From: Ixodes scapularis | Taxonomy: Eukaryota; Arthropoda; Arachnida; Ixodida; Ixodidae | Reading direction: 5' to 3' | Length of the DNA stretch: 64,000 nt | Assembly: GCF_016920785.2 (NCBI RefSeq) | Contig: NW_024609857.1 | Location: 126,101,094-126,165,093, forward strand | In this document: positions 1 through 10,861 of the stretch, in pieces | Layout of the letters: each line of letters opens with the position of its first letter | How positions within the stretch are numbered: position 1 is the stretch's first letter | The notes under the pieces: model-generated | Database searches by the model: none | What the model was told of the DNA's origin: nothing | Seen by the model: only the letters and a program-made list of their open reading frames with translations | Translations under genes and position numbers: made by a program

Positions 1-1990
1 GGCCTTCTTTATTCTAGTTGGTATTGGGTAGACCTATGGTCGCGAAGCGCGAGAGCGGAGAGACAAAATAGCAAAAGCGACGTCATCAGCGGGGTCAGAT
101 AGCCCTTGCTTGCCACTAAGCTGACTTGGGGATGTCGAAGATGACGTCACGACGTTCTGGTCAAATACCAGGCGTCCGAGAGAATATCCGCCTACCCGGC
201 AACAAATGCTGCACATATTTTTTTCCAAAATAAATGTGGTTTACGTTTACTTCTGCCCAAGGTGAGTGCGATAACTGAATACGCGGGACAAAAACACCTA
301 GAAGTCCGCTCCTAACTCAGATGTCTTGAAAAGTGATGCAGCTTCCTTTTAAGTCATGCGTTAGTATTGCAGCAGACAATATTACGAACCCGATCTAATA
401 TTCTTTTTACATTGGCCGTTTAATGTATTGCTATATTAAATAAAATTTAAACTCCATATTACGATAAGATTCAAGGAAATCAGATAGTGCTCCTCGTTAC
501 AGTTCCTCCCGGTTGAAACGAAGATATAGCCATATGGAGGGACATGATTGTAATAAATAAGAGACTGAATGGATTATCCTCGCACTTTTTATTGCTTAGA
601 CGAGTTTGACACGATATACCATTTTTTTGGTATGCAACAGAGTAAGCTATCGAAAGTAAAAAACGGCTGCAACAAATCCAACCAAGAAAAAAAAAAGAGA
701 GAGAGAGAGAGAGAAAGTGAGCTAAAGCCACAGTATCATCAACACCTCAAATGCTGCTTACACAGCGCAGATATTTCCGGTAAGAAGAACCACGAGTTAA
801 AAGACCGAGCAGTCGCGTGACAGCCGAGAAAAGATGTCCAGCGAATCAAGAGATCCTGCGAATTATGATATAAGTTATAGATAGAAATATCCAATGATTC
901 AATAATGGTTCAAAAGTCAACTGCCTCGAGTATTACCATGCCTGACATCCGTTTTCTACGAGTGAATGGCGATTAGTCAAAAAATTAATTTTCGCTCGGA
1001 TAAATTTTTTTTCTATTACATTTTTTGTTGACAAACAGGGATTCGGTAAGACACTAGTTCGAGTTCAGAATTACGATGCTCGTGTGAAAACACCTGAAGA
1101 CACATTTGTTCTGAAGGTGGTCGTGCGCGTGTGCATGCAGTGTGCGTGCGTGTGGGCGTGTATGCGTGTCTGTATTTGTATTTGACTCTAGTCTTGATAT
1201 AGTGTAGGGGAGTTTTTAATGGGAAATCTGTTCGACACAGCTCCAACTTTCTAAACCATATAAGTACCACTAATATGTTAACTAACTGATTAAAAAATGT
1301 TTACTTCAAATTATATATAGTCCCCTTTTTGTTATGCTATAGTTACGAATTCCGGGACAATAATATTAATTACACCGCTACAAAATCTGGACAGAAAATG
1401 TCAACAAATCTGGACACTATCAGGGACAATCTTTGCTACTAGTAATACGCTCAAAATTCTTTAGTAGATTAAAATATTACTGTGGCTTTTGTTAGAAAAC
1501 CGCACGTTCTAGTTTCTTGTACTACAAATTTACACCAACATCTCAGAAGTCGATCTGTTTAGACTGCACCTTTTCGCTGTTGAGACATATTTTATGCAAA
1601 AAATATGTCTCAGCAGCCATTTTAGCACCACATTGTTAATAATGTGTGATCTTCCTACAAAGATTGTTCGTCATTGTATAAATGATAGGTCTGAAATTTG
1701 CACGATGGTCAACGAACAAGTGCAGTGAGGAAAAATGTTGACGGGTAATTTTCGCAGATAATCAATAAAATGGGATCATTGACCCTTCCCAGCAGGACGC
1801 CAGAGCTTACAGTGCAGGTCTGATACTTCAGATTATGATAGAAATGTGGTGGGATTAATGGAGAATTCAGAAATCCAGCTGACATGAAGGCGCTGAATCA
1901 TGTGGTATTTTGCTACGGTTTATTCAAACTAATTGACAAGGGACCTGGTCGAATAACTTAGGCGTATCAATGAAAATATGGTCCCAGGCA
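1..1990. other. AT-rich non-coding DNA
   Basis: I see no supportable gene here. The open frames are short, unrelated and match no domain I know. Simple sequence includes a (GA)n run near 697-714 and a GT-rich stretch near 1126-1180. Confidence 0.6.
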
Positions 1991-1994
1991 GCAC

Positions 1995-2470
1995 GCGGTG
2001 TTGGGTTAATATTGGAAGAGTACTGGCAAAGAAAGGTCCAATCATGGTCCACTTTAGCCAATCTGTTCCCAATATTGGCTATGCCATTATGCGGAGTCTT
2101 CAATATTTGCCCAGCTTATCCACTGACCAACCAATATTGGAAGTATAATGGCATAAAATGGACAATATTCGCCTGTCAGTTCCACTGGCTTGCGAATATT
2201 GGATGAACACTGGTATAAAATGGGCAACATTGGCCTCTCAGTTCCGTTGGTTTGCGAATATTGGATGAACACTGGCATAAAATGGGCAATATTGGTCTGT
2301 CAGTTCCGTTGGCTTGTGAATATTGAAAGAACACTGGCATAAAATGGATAATTATGGCCTGTCATTTCCATTGGCTTGCAAATATTAGATGAACACCGGC
2401 AAAAAATGGGCAATATTGACCTTTTATGTGCCTTTGGCTTGCTAACATTGGATGAACACTGGAATAAAAT
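1995..2470. repeat. 62-bp tandem repeat (satellite-like)
   Basis: The words TTGGATGAACACTGG, ATAAAATGGGCAATATTGG and CTGTCAGTTCCGTTGG recur every 62 bp, for example TTGCGAATATT near 2191 and again near 2253. About seven to eight diverged monomers are present. The array resumes at 2945-2975 after an inserted element. The short open frames on both strands here come from the repeat and are not genes. Confidence 0.85.
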
Positions 2471-2944
2471 TAGGGGTGTCGCGAACCGGCCGATGTTCGA
2501 GTTCGACCAGGTTCGCATTTTTCGAACTTTTAGTGGAATGTTCGACGAACCTTTTATTAAGGTTCGACTCGTGTGCGCATGCGCGACAGGCTGACTAGTT
2601 GGGTTCGGATTGGATGGTGATGGCTAAGGCATGAATTAAGGGCAGCGTTGATTGGTTATTTTAGTTAATACAGTACAAAACAATAAAGTTAGTAACTTCA
2701 TCATTGATCAGAATTGGTTTCATTTAACTGCAACTGATAATAAAATAAAACAACCCTTTCCATAAAAAAAAAAAAATTCTCCAAACCTAGACATGCTTGT
2801 ATCAAGGTCTGGCCACACTGTCTACAAAGTCAAACCGGTCGAATCTGGTGAAAAGTTCGAAGGTTCGTCGAACCGGTTCGACCCAGTCGAACCCTCAAAG
2901 TTTGACCAAAAAATCCGGTTCAACAAAAGTTCGCGACACCCCTA
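2471..2944. mobile_element. hAT-type non-autonomous element (MITE), 474 bp
   Basis: The ends are TAGGGGTGTCGCGAAC and its exact reverse complement, a 16-bp terminal inverted repeat. The 8 bp AATAAAAT flank it on both sides (2463-2470 and 2945-2952). An 8-bp duplication and TIRs starting YAGGGGTG are typical of the hAT superfamily. Removing the element restores the phase of the surrounding 62-bp repeat, which confirms the borders. The interior has no transposase; it is AT-rich with TTCGA/GGTTCGA words near both ends. Confidence 0.88.
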
Positions 2945-2975
2945 AATAAAATTATGAACGTTGGCCTGTCAGCCA

Positions 2976-3442
2976 CGCCGCAGTCCGGCATCTTTGAACA
3001 TCTGCAAAATTGAAGTAATTGTATAGTGCAAATAATGTTACGTTTCGTAAAATAAATATAATACGAACGGGAAAAAATATTTGTAGCATATATACGAGCG
3101 TGTGTGACGAGTTTTGTTTTTGTGAGTCAAATTTAAAAACCGATACTAAACCACTATAAAACAATGGCGTAAAATTTTCTTGGTATTTCGTCCAATTTTG
3201 GGATCGTCTTTCGTGTGATATTTCGCACATCCTTTGACCAGACGCTTTGTTCCAACTAGAGAACCCACGATCCAACCAACAAGATCCCCAACGAGGTTTC
3301 GTTTTAATTTCGCTATCTTTCTACAAAATGGCTAGACCTCTAACTACGCATCCGATTCCAATCCACAATCCAGTATTGTTTCTACCACGTGTAAAGAGTT
3401 ATTCACAGTAGACAGCGCGTTGGCAGCTCCGTTTGTTTAGAT
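2976..3442. other. Non-coding DNA upstream of the transposase gene
   Basis: No gene is visible. The stretch presumably holds the 5' end and promoter of the transposon whose transposase starts at 3443, but I could not identify a terminal inverted repeat. Confidence 0.4.
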
Positions 3443-4998
3443 ATGAGCTCTGAGTGGTCTAAGTACCGTGTCGTGAAGAAGGCTTATGACGAGATCCTGG
3501 CCGAGCTCGGCTGCTCGCGGCAGACGACGTTGCCTCCTCCGTTTGACCCGCCGAGGCCCCCAAACACCAAGAGACGTCGAGGGGAAGCATTTCGAGACGA
3601 CGCTTGCGCTGGTGACAGCAGGCAAGAGCCGTTCAGTGTCGAACGTCGAGGGGAAGCATTTCCGGACGACGCTTGCGCTGGTGGCAGCAGGCAAGAGTCG
3701 TTCAGTGTTGATCGCGACGAAAAGCTGCAACCTACGCAGGCTGGTCCAGGTGACGAGGAGGACACTTCGGAGAGCAGCTCAAGTGACGACAGTGCTGTGC
3801 AGCGGTCTAGCGGTGACCCCGTGGCCTCCGACTCCTCACCTGAGCCCAGCGTAGACCCTGCGCAGGTCGGAGGACAGTCCAGTCCCTCTGAAGCCTCGTC
3901 TTGTGTTCCTCCCGAACACTCACTTTCGGCACGCGAAGAATTCGCCCACATCGCCGACAAGCATAACCTGACACACGCAAGCGTGAACGACGTGCTGGAT
4001 TTCTGCCGGCGCAGAGGCATCTCTGACCTTCCAAAAGACGCGAGAACTCTCATGCAGACCGAATGCAAGGCTCAACTGGACTCCAGTGGTTCATTTGTGC
4101 ACTTTGGAGTTGCTGAAGGCATCCGCCAAGCGTTGGGGCCCGGTCCTGTTCCGCGGGAGCTAAAGCTGCAGGGAAACATTGACGGTCTCCCTTTGTTTAA
4201 GAGCAGCCAGATTGGTTTTTGGCCGATGCTGTGCCGAATCACCAATATTGAAGCATCAGTTCCGTTTATGGTCAGCGTCTACTGTGGTGCAGGAAAGCCG
4301 CCAAACTTTCAGGAGTACCTGCATCCGTTCTTGGAAGAGGTCGTCGAGCTGACCTGCAGTGGGATGGTGCACAAGGGTGTTCATGTGGATGTGAAACTAA
4401 CTGCAACGATCTGCAATGCCCCTGCAAGAAGCTATGTGAAGGCTGCAATCGGGCACACTGGCTACCATGCCTGTGAACGTTGCAACCAGAAGGGGCAACG
4501 CATTGAAGGCAGACAGGTATTTCCAGACCTGCACGCAGCCGAGCGCAGAGATGACTCTTTTCGGTCACAGGATGATCCTTGCCATCATACCGGTGTGTCT
4601 CCCTTCACGTCGCTTGACGTGGACATGATTGCATTGTTTCCGACCGAATATATGCACCTCGTCTGACTGGGCGTCATGAAGCAACTGCTTCGAAATTGGG
4701 TCAGTCTGGGTCATGGCAAAAGACTGAGCAGAGACCAACGAAGCCGCCTCAATGAAGACCTACGGAAGTCAGCCAAGTCATTTTCAAGCCACTTCCAGCG
4801 AAAACCAAGGGGGACAGAGGAGCTTGACCGGTGGAAGGCAACTGAGTTCCGCACCTTTCTTCTTTATGTCGGGCCAGTGGTCCTCAGACATCTCCTCACT
4901 GATGAGCACTATGCACATTTTTTGGCTTTTCATGTGGCAATAAGAGTGCTCGTGCCGCCAGAGCACCACGTGGTACTCAACCAGTTTGCACGAAACCT
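3443..4998 (+). pseudogene. Tnp2/CACTA-like DDE transposase, 5' part (broken)
   Basis: This is the first three quarters of a cut-and-paste transposase. Residues 1-160 are acidic, Ser-rich and low in complexity, and include a 69-bp in-frame tandem duplication (23 residues, around 3577-3714). The core then has DGLPLFKSSQIGFWP, VYCGAGKPPNFQEYL, a CxxC (HACERCNQKG), HHTGVSPF and YMHLV, the order seen in animal proteins related to plant tnp2 transposases. The usual YMHLVCLGV is interrupted: the Cys codon is TGA (4664-4666) and the frame resumes at once with LGVMKQLL. The usually acidic position in CDAPAR is Asn (codon 4415-4417). An LTR retrotransposon enters at 4998, so the gene is dead. The superfamily assignment comes from motif memory. 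Confidence 0.75.
4664..4666 (+). other. In-frame TGA in the transposase core
   Basis: The frame reads YMHLV-stop-LGVMKQLL with no shift, so this is a single-base nonsense change at a normally Cys-coding position. Confidence 0.8.
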
Positions 4999-5535
4999 TG
5001 TGGGAGCCGAGGGTGAAAGACGAGGCAGAGAGCACGTGACAGGCGGCCGGCGGAGAAGACACGAGCTGGCGCGAGACATTGCGTGCTGAGCGAGGCTGGA
5101 AGCTGGACAAGAACGACGGAGCCGGGGCTGCCTGACCTGGCCCATCGAACCCTGGAGCGGTCCACCAGCGAGGTCTGGAGCAAGACCGGTGGAAACGGCA
5201 AGCCCGGGCCATATGACCTGGGCTATGATGATCCCGGGGTGGTTCCGCAGCGAGACTCGGGCATTGATAGCCCGGGACAGACAGCCTACGCAGCGCTGGC
5301 ATGGGAAAGGCGATCCGCAGGCCTGGACACGGACCCCGACTGTGAGCTCTGATCGACGGGCGACAACAAGGGTCGTCGGGCCCGGACTACCGGCTCTCGA
5401 CGACCGGCAACCGAGAGGTACAGTAAACCCATTCGCTGTCTTCTCGTTGCAATGTGTGATTCCCTGGGTGACGGGCGGAACGCATACCGATCGGGCGGCG
5501 ATTGATAGTAGTGGACCTCCGTAAAGAAACCCACA
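4999..5535 (+). repeat. 5' LTR of copy 1
   Basis: It runs TGTGGGAGCC to AAACCCACA and is nearly identical to 7470-8006. It contains many GCCCGGG-type words. The long open frames in it recur in all four LTR copies of the window and have no recognisable domain. Confidence 0.92.
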
Positions 5536-5541
5536 TTAAAA

Positions 5542-5559
5542 TGGCGCCCAACGTGGGGC
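5542..5559 (+). promoter_or_regulatory. Primer binding site (tRNA-Lys type)
   Basis: TGGCGCCCAACGTGGGGC begins 6 bp after the 5' LTR. This 18-mer is the well-known complement of the 3' end of tRNA-Lys(1,2), so minus-strand synthesis is probably primed by tRNA-Lys. Confidence 0.85.
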
Positions 5560-7456
5560 CCGTTCGGTATGCCTCTGCTTCTAGTCGTCCCCAGAGAGTC
5601 CCATGGATTCGTTGAGCGGGTTGTTCACTAACGCTAACGATGCCCGTTGAGACAAAGTATGTTGGAATTATGGTGACTTGTCTCAAAGCAGAGCTCAGCA
5701 GGTGTCTCCTCTAATCGAGTACTTAAAGGTCTCGAAGGACGAGGTTGCGGACGCGCGTTCTCGGGTACCTCAGAATAGTGGTTGGCAGAAGGTGACCCAA
5801 CCGGGGGGAACACGAGGAGCGCGGTTAAGATGTAAGAAAGTCGTCTTCGGAGGCAGAGGAGAGCCACGGCATGTTCGCTGGAAGGCAGGATAGCGACTGG
5901 CAGGAGGGAACACAGCCAGGACTTATTCCATATTTAGGATTTAGGCTTGGAGTGATGCGGTAGGCAAGCAAGCGCTTGTCGAGGCCCGGGGTGCAGATGG
6001 GGTTTTGTCAGTGGGTGTCGGAAAGATTGCGGGAATTGCAGTCGGCACCGGGAACACTGGCGGACGAGATTGTCAGCGGGTGTTGGATAAACTGGCGTAA
6101 ATTGCAGTTGACACCGGGAACGCTGGCAGGCGAGTTAAGGAGCAGTATGATTTGCAACCGCTGGGCCAAGACGGCTAGTTGCTTCGCGTCACTCCAACAA
6201 CCGACGAAAAGCAGAGGGGCGACTCTCTCTTGAGGGGGTCGTTCCGAGAAAGCTACGAAATGTTTTATAGGATACTTTTTCGGCTTCACTCTGGCCGGTC
6301 GTGGCAGTGACAGCAAGACTTTTAATAAGTTATGTCGCGTCACGACCTGGCCGTGGATGAGGCGGTAGACATTTAGGTGGCTTGTAGTTGTCCAGCTTGC
6401 CTTGAGGCGTGAACGTTTTAAGCGGGCTTGCTCGCTGAGCTACCGCCCCCTCCGAGGACCGAGCAGACCCTAGAGCTCGTATACACGTGGACGGAACGGG
6501 ACGCTGACGTTTACATCGAGTAGCACATGGTATATGTAGCCGTTGCGGAATGCGGGTATGGTATTTGGTCATCCCGCCACAGGCTTTGGATCCCTTCGCT
6601 TGCGCAAAAGATGGACTAGGTTTAGGCCATCGTTACCTGTTCTGAAGGAATCTCACGCTTGGAGCAACGCAGCTAGTGGTTTTGCCGCATCGCTTGCTCC
6701 AAGGTGAGAAGCGCACCCGAGGTATAAAGACGCGAGCGTCGTGTCTTACTTCTAGGCTTACTCGGCGAGATACAAACGAGGAGGCTTGCCCGGTTCACAT
6801 CGCTGACTTGAAAGGATACTACCGTCGTCGCGATGGGGAAGGCGTATAGCATGAGGTTGCGGTAGGACACAAGAAATCCCCTGTTCTTAGCGACCCACAA
6901 GCGAGCTCTGGAATGCAGACTTGCTGAGTTGGCCGCATGGTACACGAACCCGTCGGCAAGCTATGTGGCGGTAGAGGCTATGGCCACTGCCACATTCTGC
7001 GGCAGAGTATTTGTTCGCTGTGCGTTGTTTTTACAGTTTGTTCTGCGCAGAATAGCTTCTTGGAAAGACGGCCGTATACAGACGGCGTAACCCAGGAAGC
7101 CCACCGGGAGGGAAGACGGGACCATTCGTTTTCCCAAGTGCTCAGGGTGGCTGACAGTTGTTCGGCCTGACGAACGGTTCAGGCGGGCAGTTCTAAGCCC
7201 GCTGTGACCTCTAAGCGGAACGGGGCAAGTCCGTCTGCGTCAGCCGGACCAGCTTAGAGCAAGCCCCCTGCTGCATCGCGGTGAGTGGGACAGCGAGCGA
7301 CAGACAGGTCGGCATTGTCTGCCGGATTCGCTAGCCACCACCACCTACGCCGCTTTCGGACGCTGCAACGTGGCCACTCCGGCAACAGCAACAGCGGCCG
7401 CCCATGAAACCCAGCGGCTCCCTGAGGCCCATGAAGTCCCCCGAAGTCCGGGCCTT
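5560..7456 (+). other. Non-coding interior of LTR element copy 1
   Basis: No conserved retroviral-type domain is present. A short frame starting ATGGATTCGTTGAGCGG near 5603 ends after about 15 codons and could be a gag relic. A 65-bp unit is duplicated in tandem from about 6007 and 6072. The same interior, including this duplication, occurs in the inverted copy at 17457-20478. Confidence 0.7.
6007..6136 (+). repeat. 65-bp tandem duplication inside the LTR element
   Basis: Two diverged 65-bp units start GTCAGTGGGTGTCGG (6007) and GTCAGCGGGTGTTGG (6072). Both include AATTGCAGT and CACCGGGAAC. The duplication is shared by both copies of the element, so it predates their spread. Confidence 0.75.
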
Positions 7457-7469
7457 GAGGGGGGGAGAG
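7457..7469 (+). promoter_or_regulatory. Polypurine tract
   Basis: GAGGGGGGGAGAG lies immediately before the 3' LTR, at the expected site of the plus-strand primer. Confidence 0.85.
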
Positions 7470-8006
7470 TGTGGGAGCCGAGGGTGAAAGACGAGGCAGA
7501 GAGCACGTGACAGGCGGCCGGCGGAGAAGACACGAGCTGGCGCGAGACATTGCGTGCTGAGCGAGGCTGGAAGCTGGACAAAAACGACGGAGCCGGGGCT
7601 GCCTGACCTGGCCCATCGAACCCTGGAGCGGTCCACCAGCGAGGTCTGGAGCAAGACCGGTGGAAACGGCAAGCCCGGGCCATATGACCTGGGCTATGAC
7701 GATCCCGGGGTGGTTCCGCAGCGAGACTCGGGCATTGATAGCCCGGGACAGACAGCCTACGCAGCGCTGGCATGGGAAAGGCGATCCGCAGGCCTGGACA
7801 CGGACCCCGACTGTGAGCTCTGATCGACGGGCGACAACAAGGGTCGTCGGGCCCGGACTACCGGCTCTCGACGACCGGCAACCGAGAGGTACAGTAAACC
7901 CATTCGCTGTCTTCTCGTTGCAATGTGTGATTCCCTGGGTGACGGGCGGAACGCATACCGATCGGGCGGCGATTGATAGTAGTGGACCTCCGTAAAGAAA
8001 CCCACA
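7470..8006 (+). repeat. 3' LTR of copy 1
   Basis: It has the same 537-bp length and TG...CA ends as the 5' LTR and is followed by the ACCT target duplication. Near-identity with the 5' LTR dates the insertion as young. Confidence 0.92.
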
Positions 8007-8566
8007 ACCTTTTCAGGTATTTTGTGCAAGAGTTCGGCGGACTGTATGGGGAAAAGCAGGTGGTGTACAATGTGCATTCCCTCTGCCACCTTGCTGATCA
8101 ATGCCTCGACCACGGGCCTCTCGACGGCTTCAGCGCCTTCCCGTTCGGGAGCTACTTAGGAAAGATAAAAAAGAAGCTCCGATCCTCGAACAAGCCACTT
8201 TCACAGCTTAGCAGGAGAGTGTCTGAAATGCGGCACTCTTCTCATATCCAAGTCAAAAGTGTGCAGCATCCTGTCAAGCCAGGGGACTGCTTCATGCTCA
8301 CGAAGTCTCCAATCAGCGTCCTGGAAATTTTGAGTGACTGCTTCAAGGGATGCATCTTGCCGAACGCAAGAGATTTCTTCAAGGTGATCCTCAAGTCGTC
8401 CGAGCTAGGCATATGGCGGTGTGACTCTTTTGGGCATGCAACTAAAACGTGGCCCCTTGCTGACCTGAAGCATGCAGTTCAGTGTGTGAAAACTGGCTAC
8501 AAGAAAGCTGCCACTTCTGCACATGCACTGAATGTCGGACAACTTGATAGCATCTTCAGCTGCTGA
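8007..8566 (+). pseudogene. Tnp2/CACTA-like transposase, 3' part
   Basis: The transposase frame resumes after the LTR element. It continues NLFRYFVQEFGGLYG, then YNVHSLCHLADQCLDHGPLD and SAFPFGSYLGKIKKK, and ends at TGA 8564-8566. The NVHxLxHLxD...GPLD...SAFPFE pattern is the conserved C-terminal segment of this family and resembles the DUF4218-like end of tnp2 proteins. With residues 1-519 from 3443-4998, the original protein was about 700 residues. The stop codon sits at the edge of the following 106-bp array. Confidence 0.75.
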
Positions 8567-10861
8567 AGTTTGTCAACAAGACGAACTGGCTCGCTTGAGC
8601 GCAGGTTGTGACGTCTTTCGTGCAGTGTCTGTGTCAGGCGTCTTGGGTCCGTTGGCTGCTGCGGTTGAAGTTTTTCGAGACGAACTGGTTCACTGCTCGC
8701 TTTAGCGTAGGTTGTGACGTCTTCTATGCGGTGTCTGTGTCGGGCGACTTGGGACCATTGGCTGCTGCAGTTGAAGTTTTTCGAGACCAAATGGCTCACT
8801 GCTCGCTTTAGCGCAGGTTGCGACGTCTTTCGCGCAGTGTCTGTGTCATGTGTCTTGGGACCATTGGCTGCTGCGGTTGACGTTTTTTGAGACAAACTTT
8901 TTCTCTGCTCGCTTTAGCGCAGGTTGCGACGTCTTTCGTGTAGTATCTGTGTCAAGTGTCTTGGGACCACTGGCTGCTGCGGTTGAAGTTTTTCGATACG
9001 ACCTGGTTCACTGCTCGCTTTAGCGTAGGTTGTGACGTCTTCTGTGCGGTGTCTGTGTCGGGCGACTTGGGACCATTGGCTGCTGCAGTTGAAGTTTTTC
9101 GAGACAAACTGGCTCACTGCTCGCTTTAGCGCAGGTTGCGACGTCTTTCGTGCAGTGTCTGTGTCATGTGTCTTGGGACCATTGGCTGCTGCGGTTGACG
9201 TTTTTTTAGACAAACTTTTTCTCTGCTCGCTTTAGCGCAGGTTGCGACGTCTTTCGTGTAGTGTCTGTGTCAGGTGTCTTGGGACCATTGGCTGCTGCGG
9301 TTGAAGTTTTTCGAGACAAACTGGCTCACCGCTCGCTTTAGCGCAGGTTGCGACGTCTTTCGTGTAGTGTCTGTGTCAGGTGTCTTGGGACCATTGGCTG
9401 CTGCAGTTGAAGTTTTTCGAGACCAACTGGCTCACTGCTCGCTTTAGCGCAGGTTGCGACGTCTTTCGTGCAGTGTCTGTGTCATGTTTCTTGGGACCAT
9501 TGGCTGCTGCGGTTGACGTTTTTTGAGACAAACTTTTTCTCTGCTCGCTTTAGCGCAGGTTGCGACGTCTTTCGTGTAGTGTCTGTGTCAAGTGTCTTGG
9601 GACCACTGGCTGCTGCGGTTGAAGTTTTTCGATACGACCTGGTTCACTGCTCGCTTTAGCGTAGGTTGTGACGTCTTCTGTGCGGTGTCTGTGTCGGGCG
9701 ACTTGGGACCATTGGCTGCTGCAGTTGAAGTTTTTCGAGACAAACTGGCTCACTGCTCGCTTTAGCGCAGGTTGCGACGTCTTTCGTGCAGTGTCTGTGT
9801 CATGTGTCTTGGGACCATTGGCTGCTGCGGTTGAAGTTTTTTGAGACAAACGTTTTCTCTGCTCGCTTTAGCGCAGGTTGCGACGTCTTTCGTGTAGTGT
9901 CTGTGTCAGGTGTCTTGGGACCATTGGCTGCTGCGGTTGAAGTTTTTCGAGACAAACTGGCTCACCGCTCGCTTTAGCGCAGGTTGCGACGTCTTTCGTG
10001 TAGTGTCTGTGTCAGGTGTCTTGGGACCATTGGCTGCTGCAGTTGAAGTTTTTCGAGACCAACTGGCTCACTGCTCGCTTTAGCGCAGGTTGCGACGTCT
10101 TTCGTGCAGTGTCTGTGTCATGTGTCTTGGGACCATTGGCTGCTCCGGTTGACGTTTTTTGAGACAAACTTTTTCTCTGCTCGCTTTAGCGCAGGTTGCG
10201 ACGTCTTTCGTGTAGTGTCTGTGTCAGGTGTCTTGGGACCATTGGCTGCTGCGGTTGAAGTTTTTCGATACGAACTGGTTCACTGCTCGCTTTAGCGTAG
10301 GTTGTGACGTCTTCTGTGCGGTGTTTGTGTCGGGCGACTTGGGACCATTGGCTGCTGCAGTTGAAGTTTTTCGAGACAAACTGGCTCACTGCTCGCTTTA
10401 GCGCAGGTTGCGACGTCTTTCGTGCAGTGTCTGTGTCATGTGTCTTGGGACCATTGGCTGCTGCGGTTGACGTTTTTCGAGACGAACTGGTTCACTGCTC
10501 GCTATACCGTAGGTTGTGACGTCTTCTGTGCGTTGTCTGTGTCGGGCGACTTGGGACCATTGGCTGCTGCAGTTGAAGTTTTTCGAGACAAACTGGCTCA
10601 CTGCTCGCTTTAGCGCAGGTTGCGACGTCTTTCGTGCAGTGTCTGTGTTATGTGTCTTGGGACCATTGGCTGCTGCGGTTGAAGTTTTTCGATACGAACT
10701 GGCTCACTGCTCGCTTTACTGCAGGTTGCGACGTCTTCTGTGAGGTGTTTGTGTCAGGCGTCTTGAGACCATTGGCTGCTGCGGTTGAAGTTTTTCGATA
10801 CGAACTGGCTCACTGCTCGCTTTAGCGCAGGTTGCGATGTCTTTCGTGTAGTGTCTGTGTC
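8552..10861. repeat. 106-bp tandem array with higher-order structure
   Basis: About 22 head-to-tail monomers carry GCTCGCTTTAGCGCAGG, TTGCGACGTCTTTCG, TGTCTTGGGACCATTGG and CTGCTGCGGTTGAAG. GGCTGCTG occurs at 8654, 8760 and 8866, giving a 106-bp period. Variant monomers recur every third unit (matching frames at 9468, 9786, 10104 and 10422, 318 bp apart), and one minus-strand block recurs after 636 bp. The first unit abuts the transposase stop and the last is cut by Gypsy sequence at 10862. CACTA-type elements often carry subterminal repeats, so this may be the transposon's 3' subterminal region, amplified. The frames inside are by-products of the repeat. Confidence 0.9.

Larger units (their letters stand above)
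4999..8006 (+). mobile_element. Non-coding LTR retrotransposon, copy 1 (LARD-like)
   Basis: Two 537-bp LTRs bound a 1.93-kb interior. Both ends follow the TG...CA rule (TGTGGGAG...CCCACA) and are flanked by the 4-bp duplication ACCT (4995-4998 and 8007-8010). Removing the element rejoins the transposase reading frame exactly. A primer binding site follows the 5' LTR and a purine tract precedes the 3' LTR. The interior shows no protease, RT, RNase H or integrase motif in any frame, so the element depends on enzymes supplied in trans. I see only about two differences between the LTRs (near 5115/7583 and 5228/7700), which implies a recent insertion. Confidence 0.92.

Noticed and set aside
5083..5524. 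Two overlapping open frames in the LTR, repeated in all four LTRs
   Set aside because: They overlap in different frames on GC-rich DNA and carry no domain. Their conservation follows from the young age of the LTRs.
6330..6572. 80-codon minus-strand frame conserved in both LTR-element interiors
   Set aside because: It is antisense to the element and has no motif. Two similar copies are too few to show coding constraint.
8497..10825. Many 63-142-codon frames in the 106-bp array
   Set aside because: They are periodic translations of the repeat, on both strands.
8552..10861. Possible CRISPR-like array
   Set aside because: Monomers are contiguous with no unique spacers and vary internally. The context is eukaryotic.
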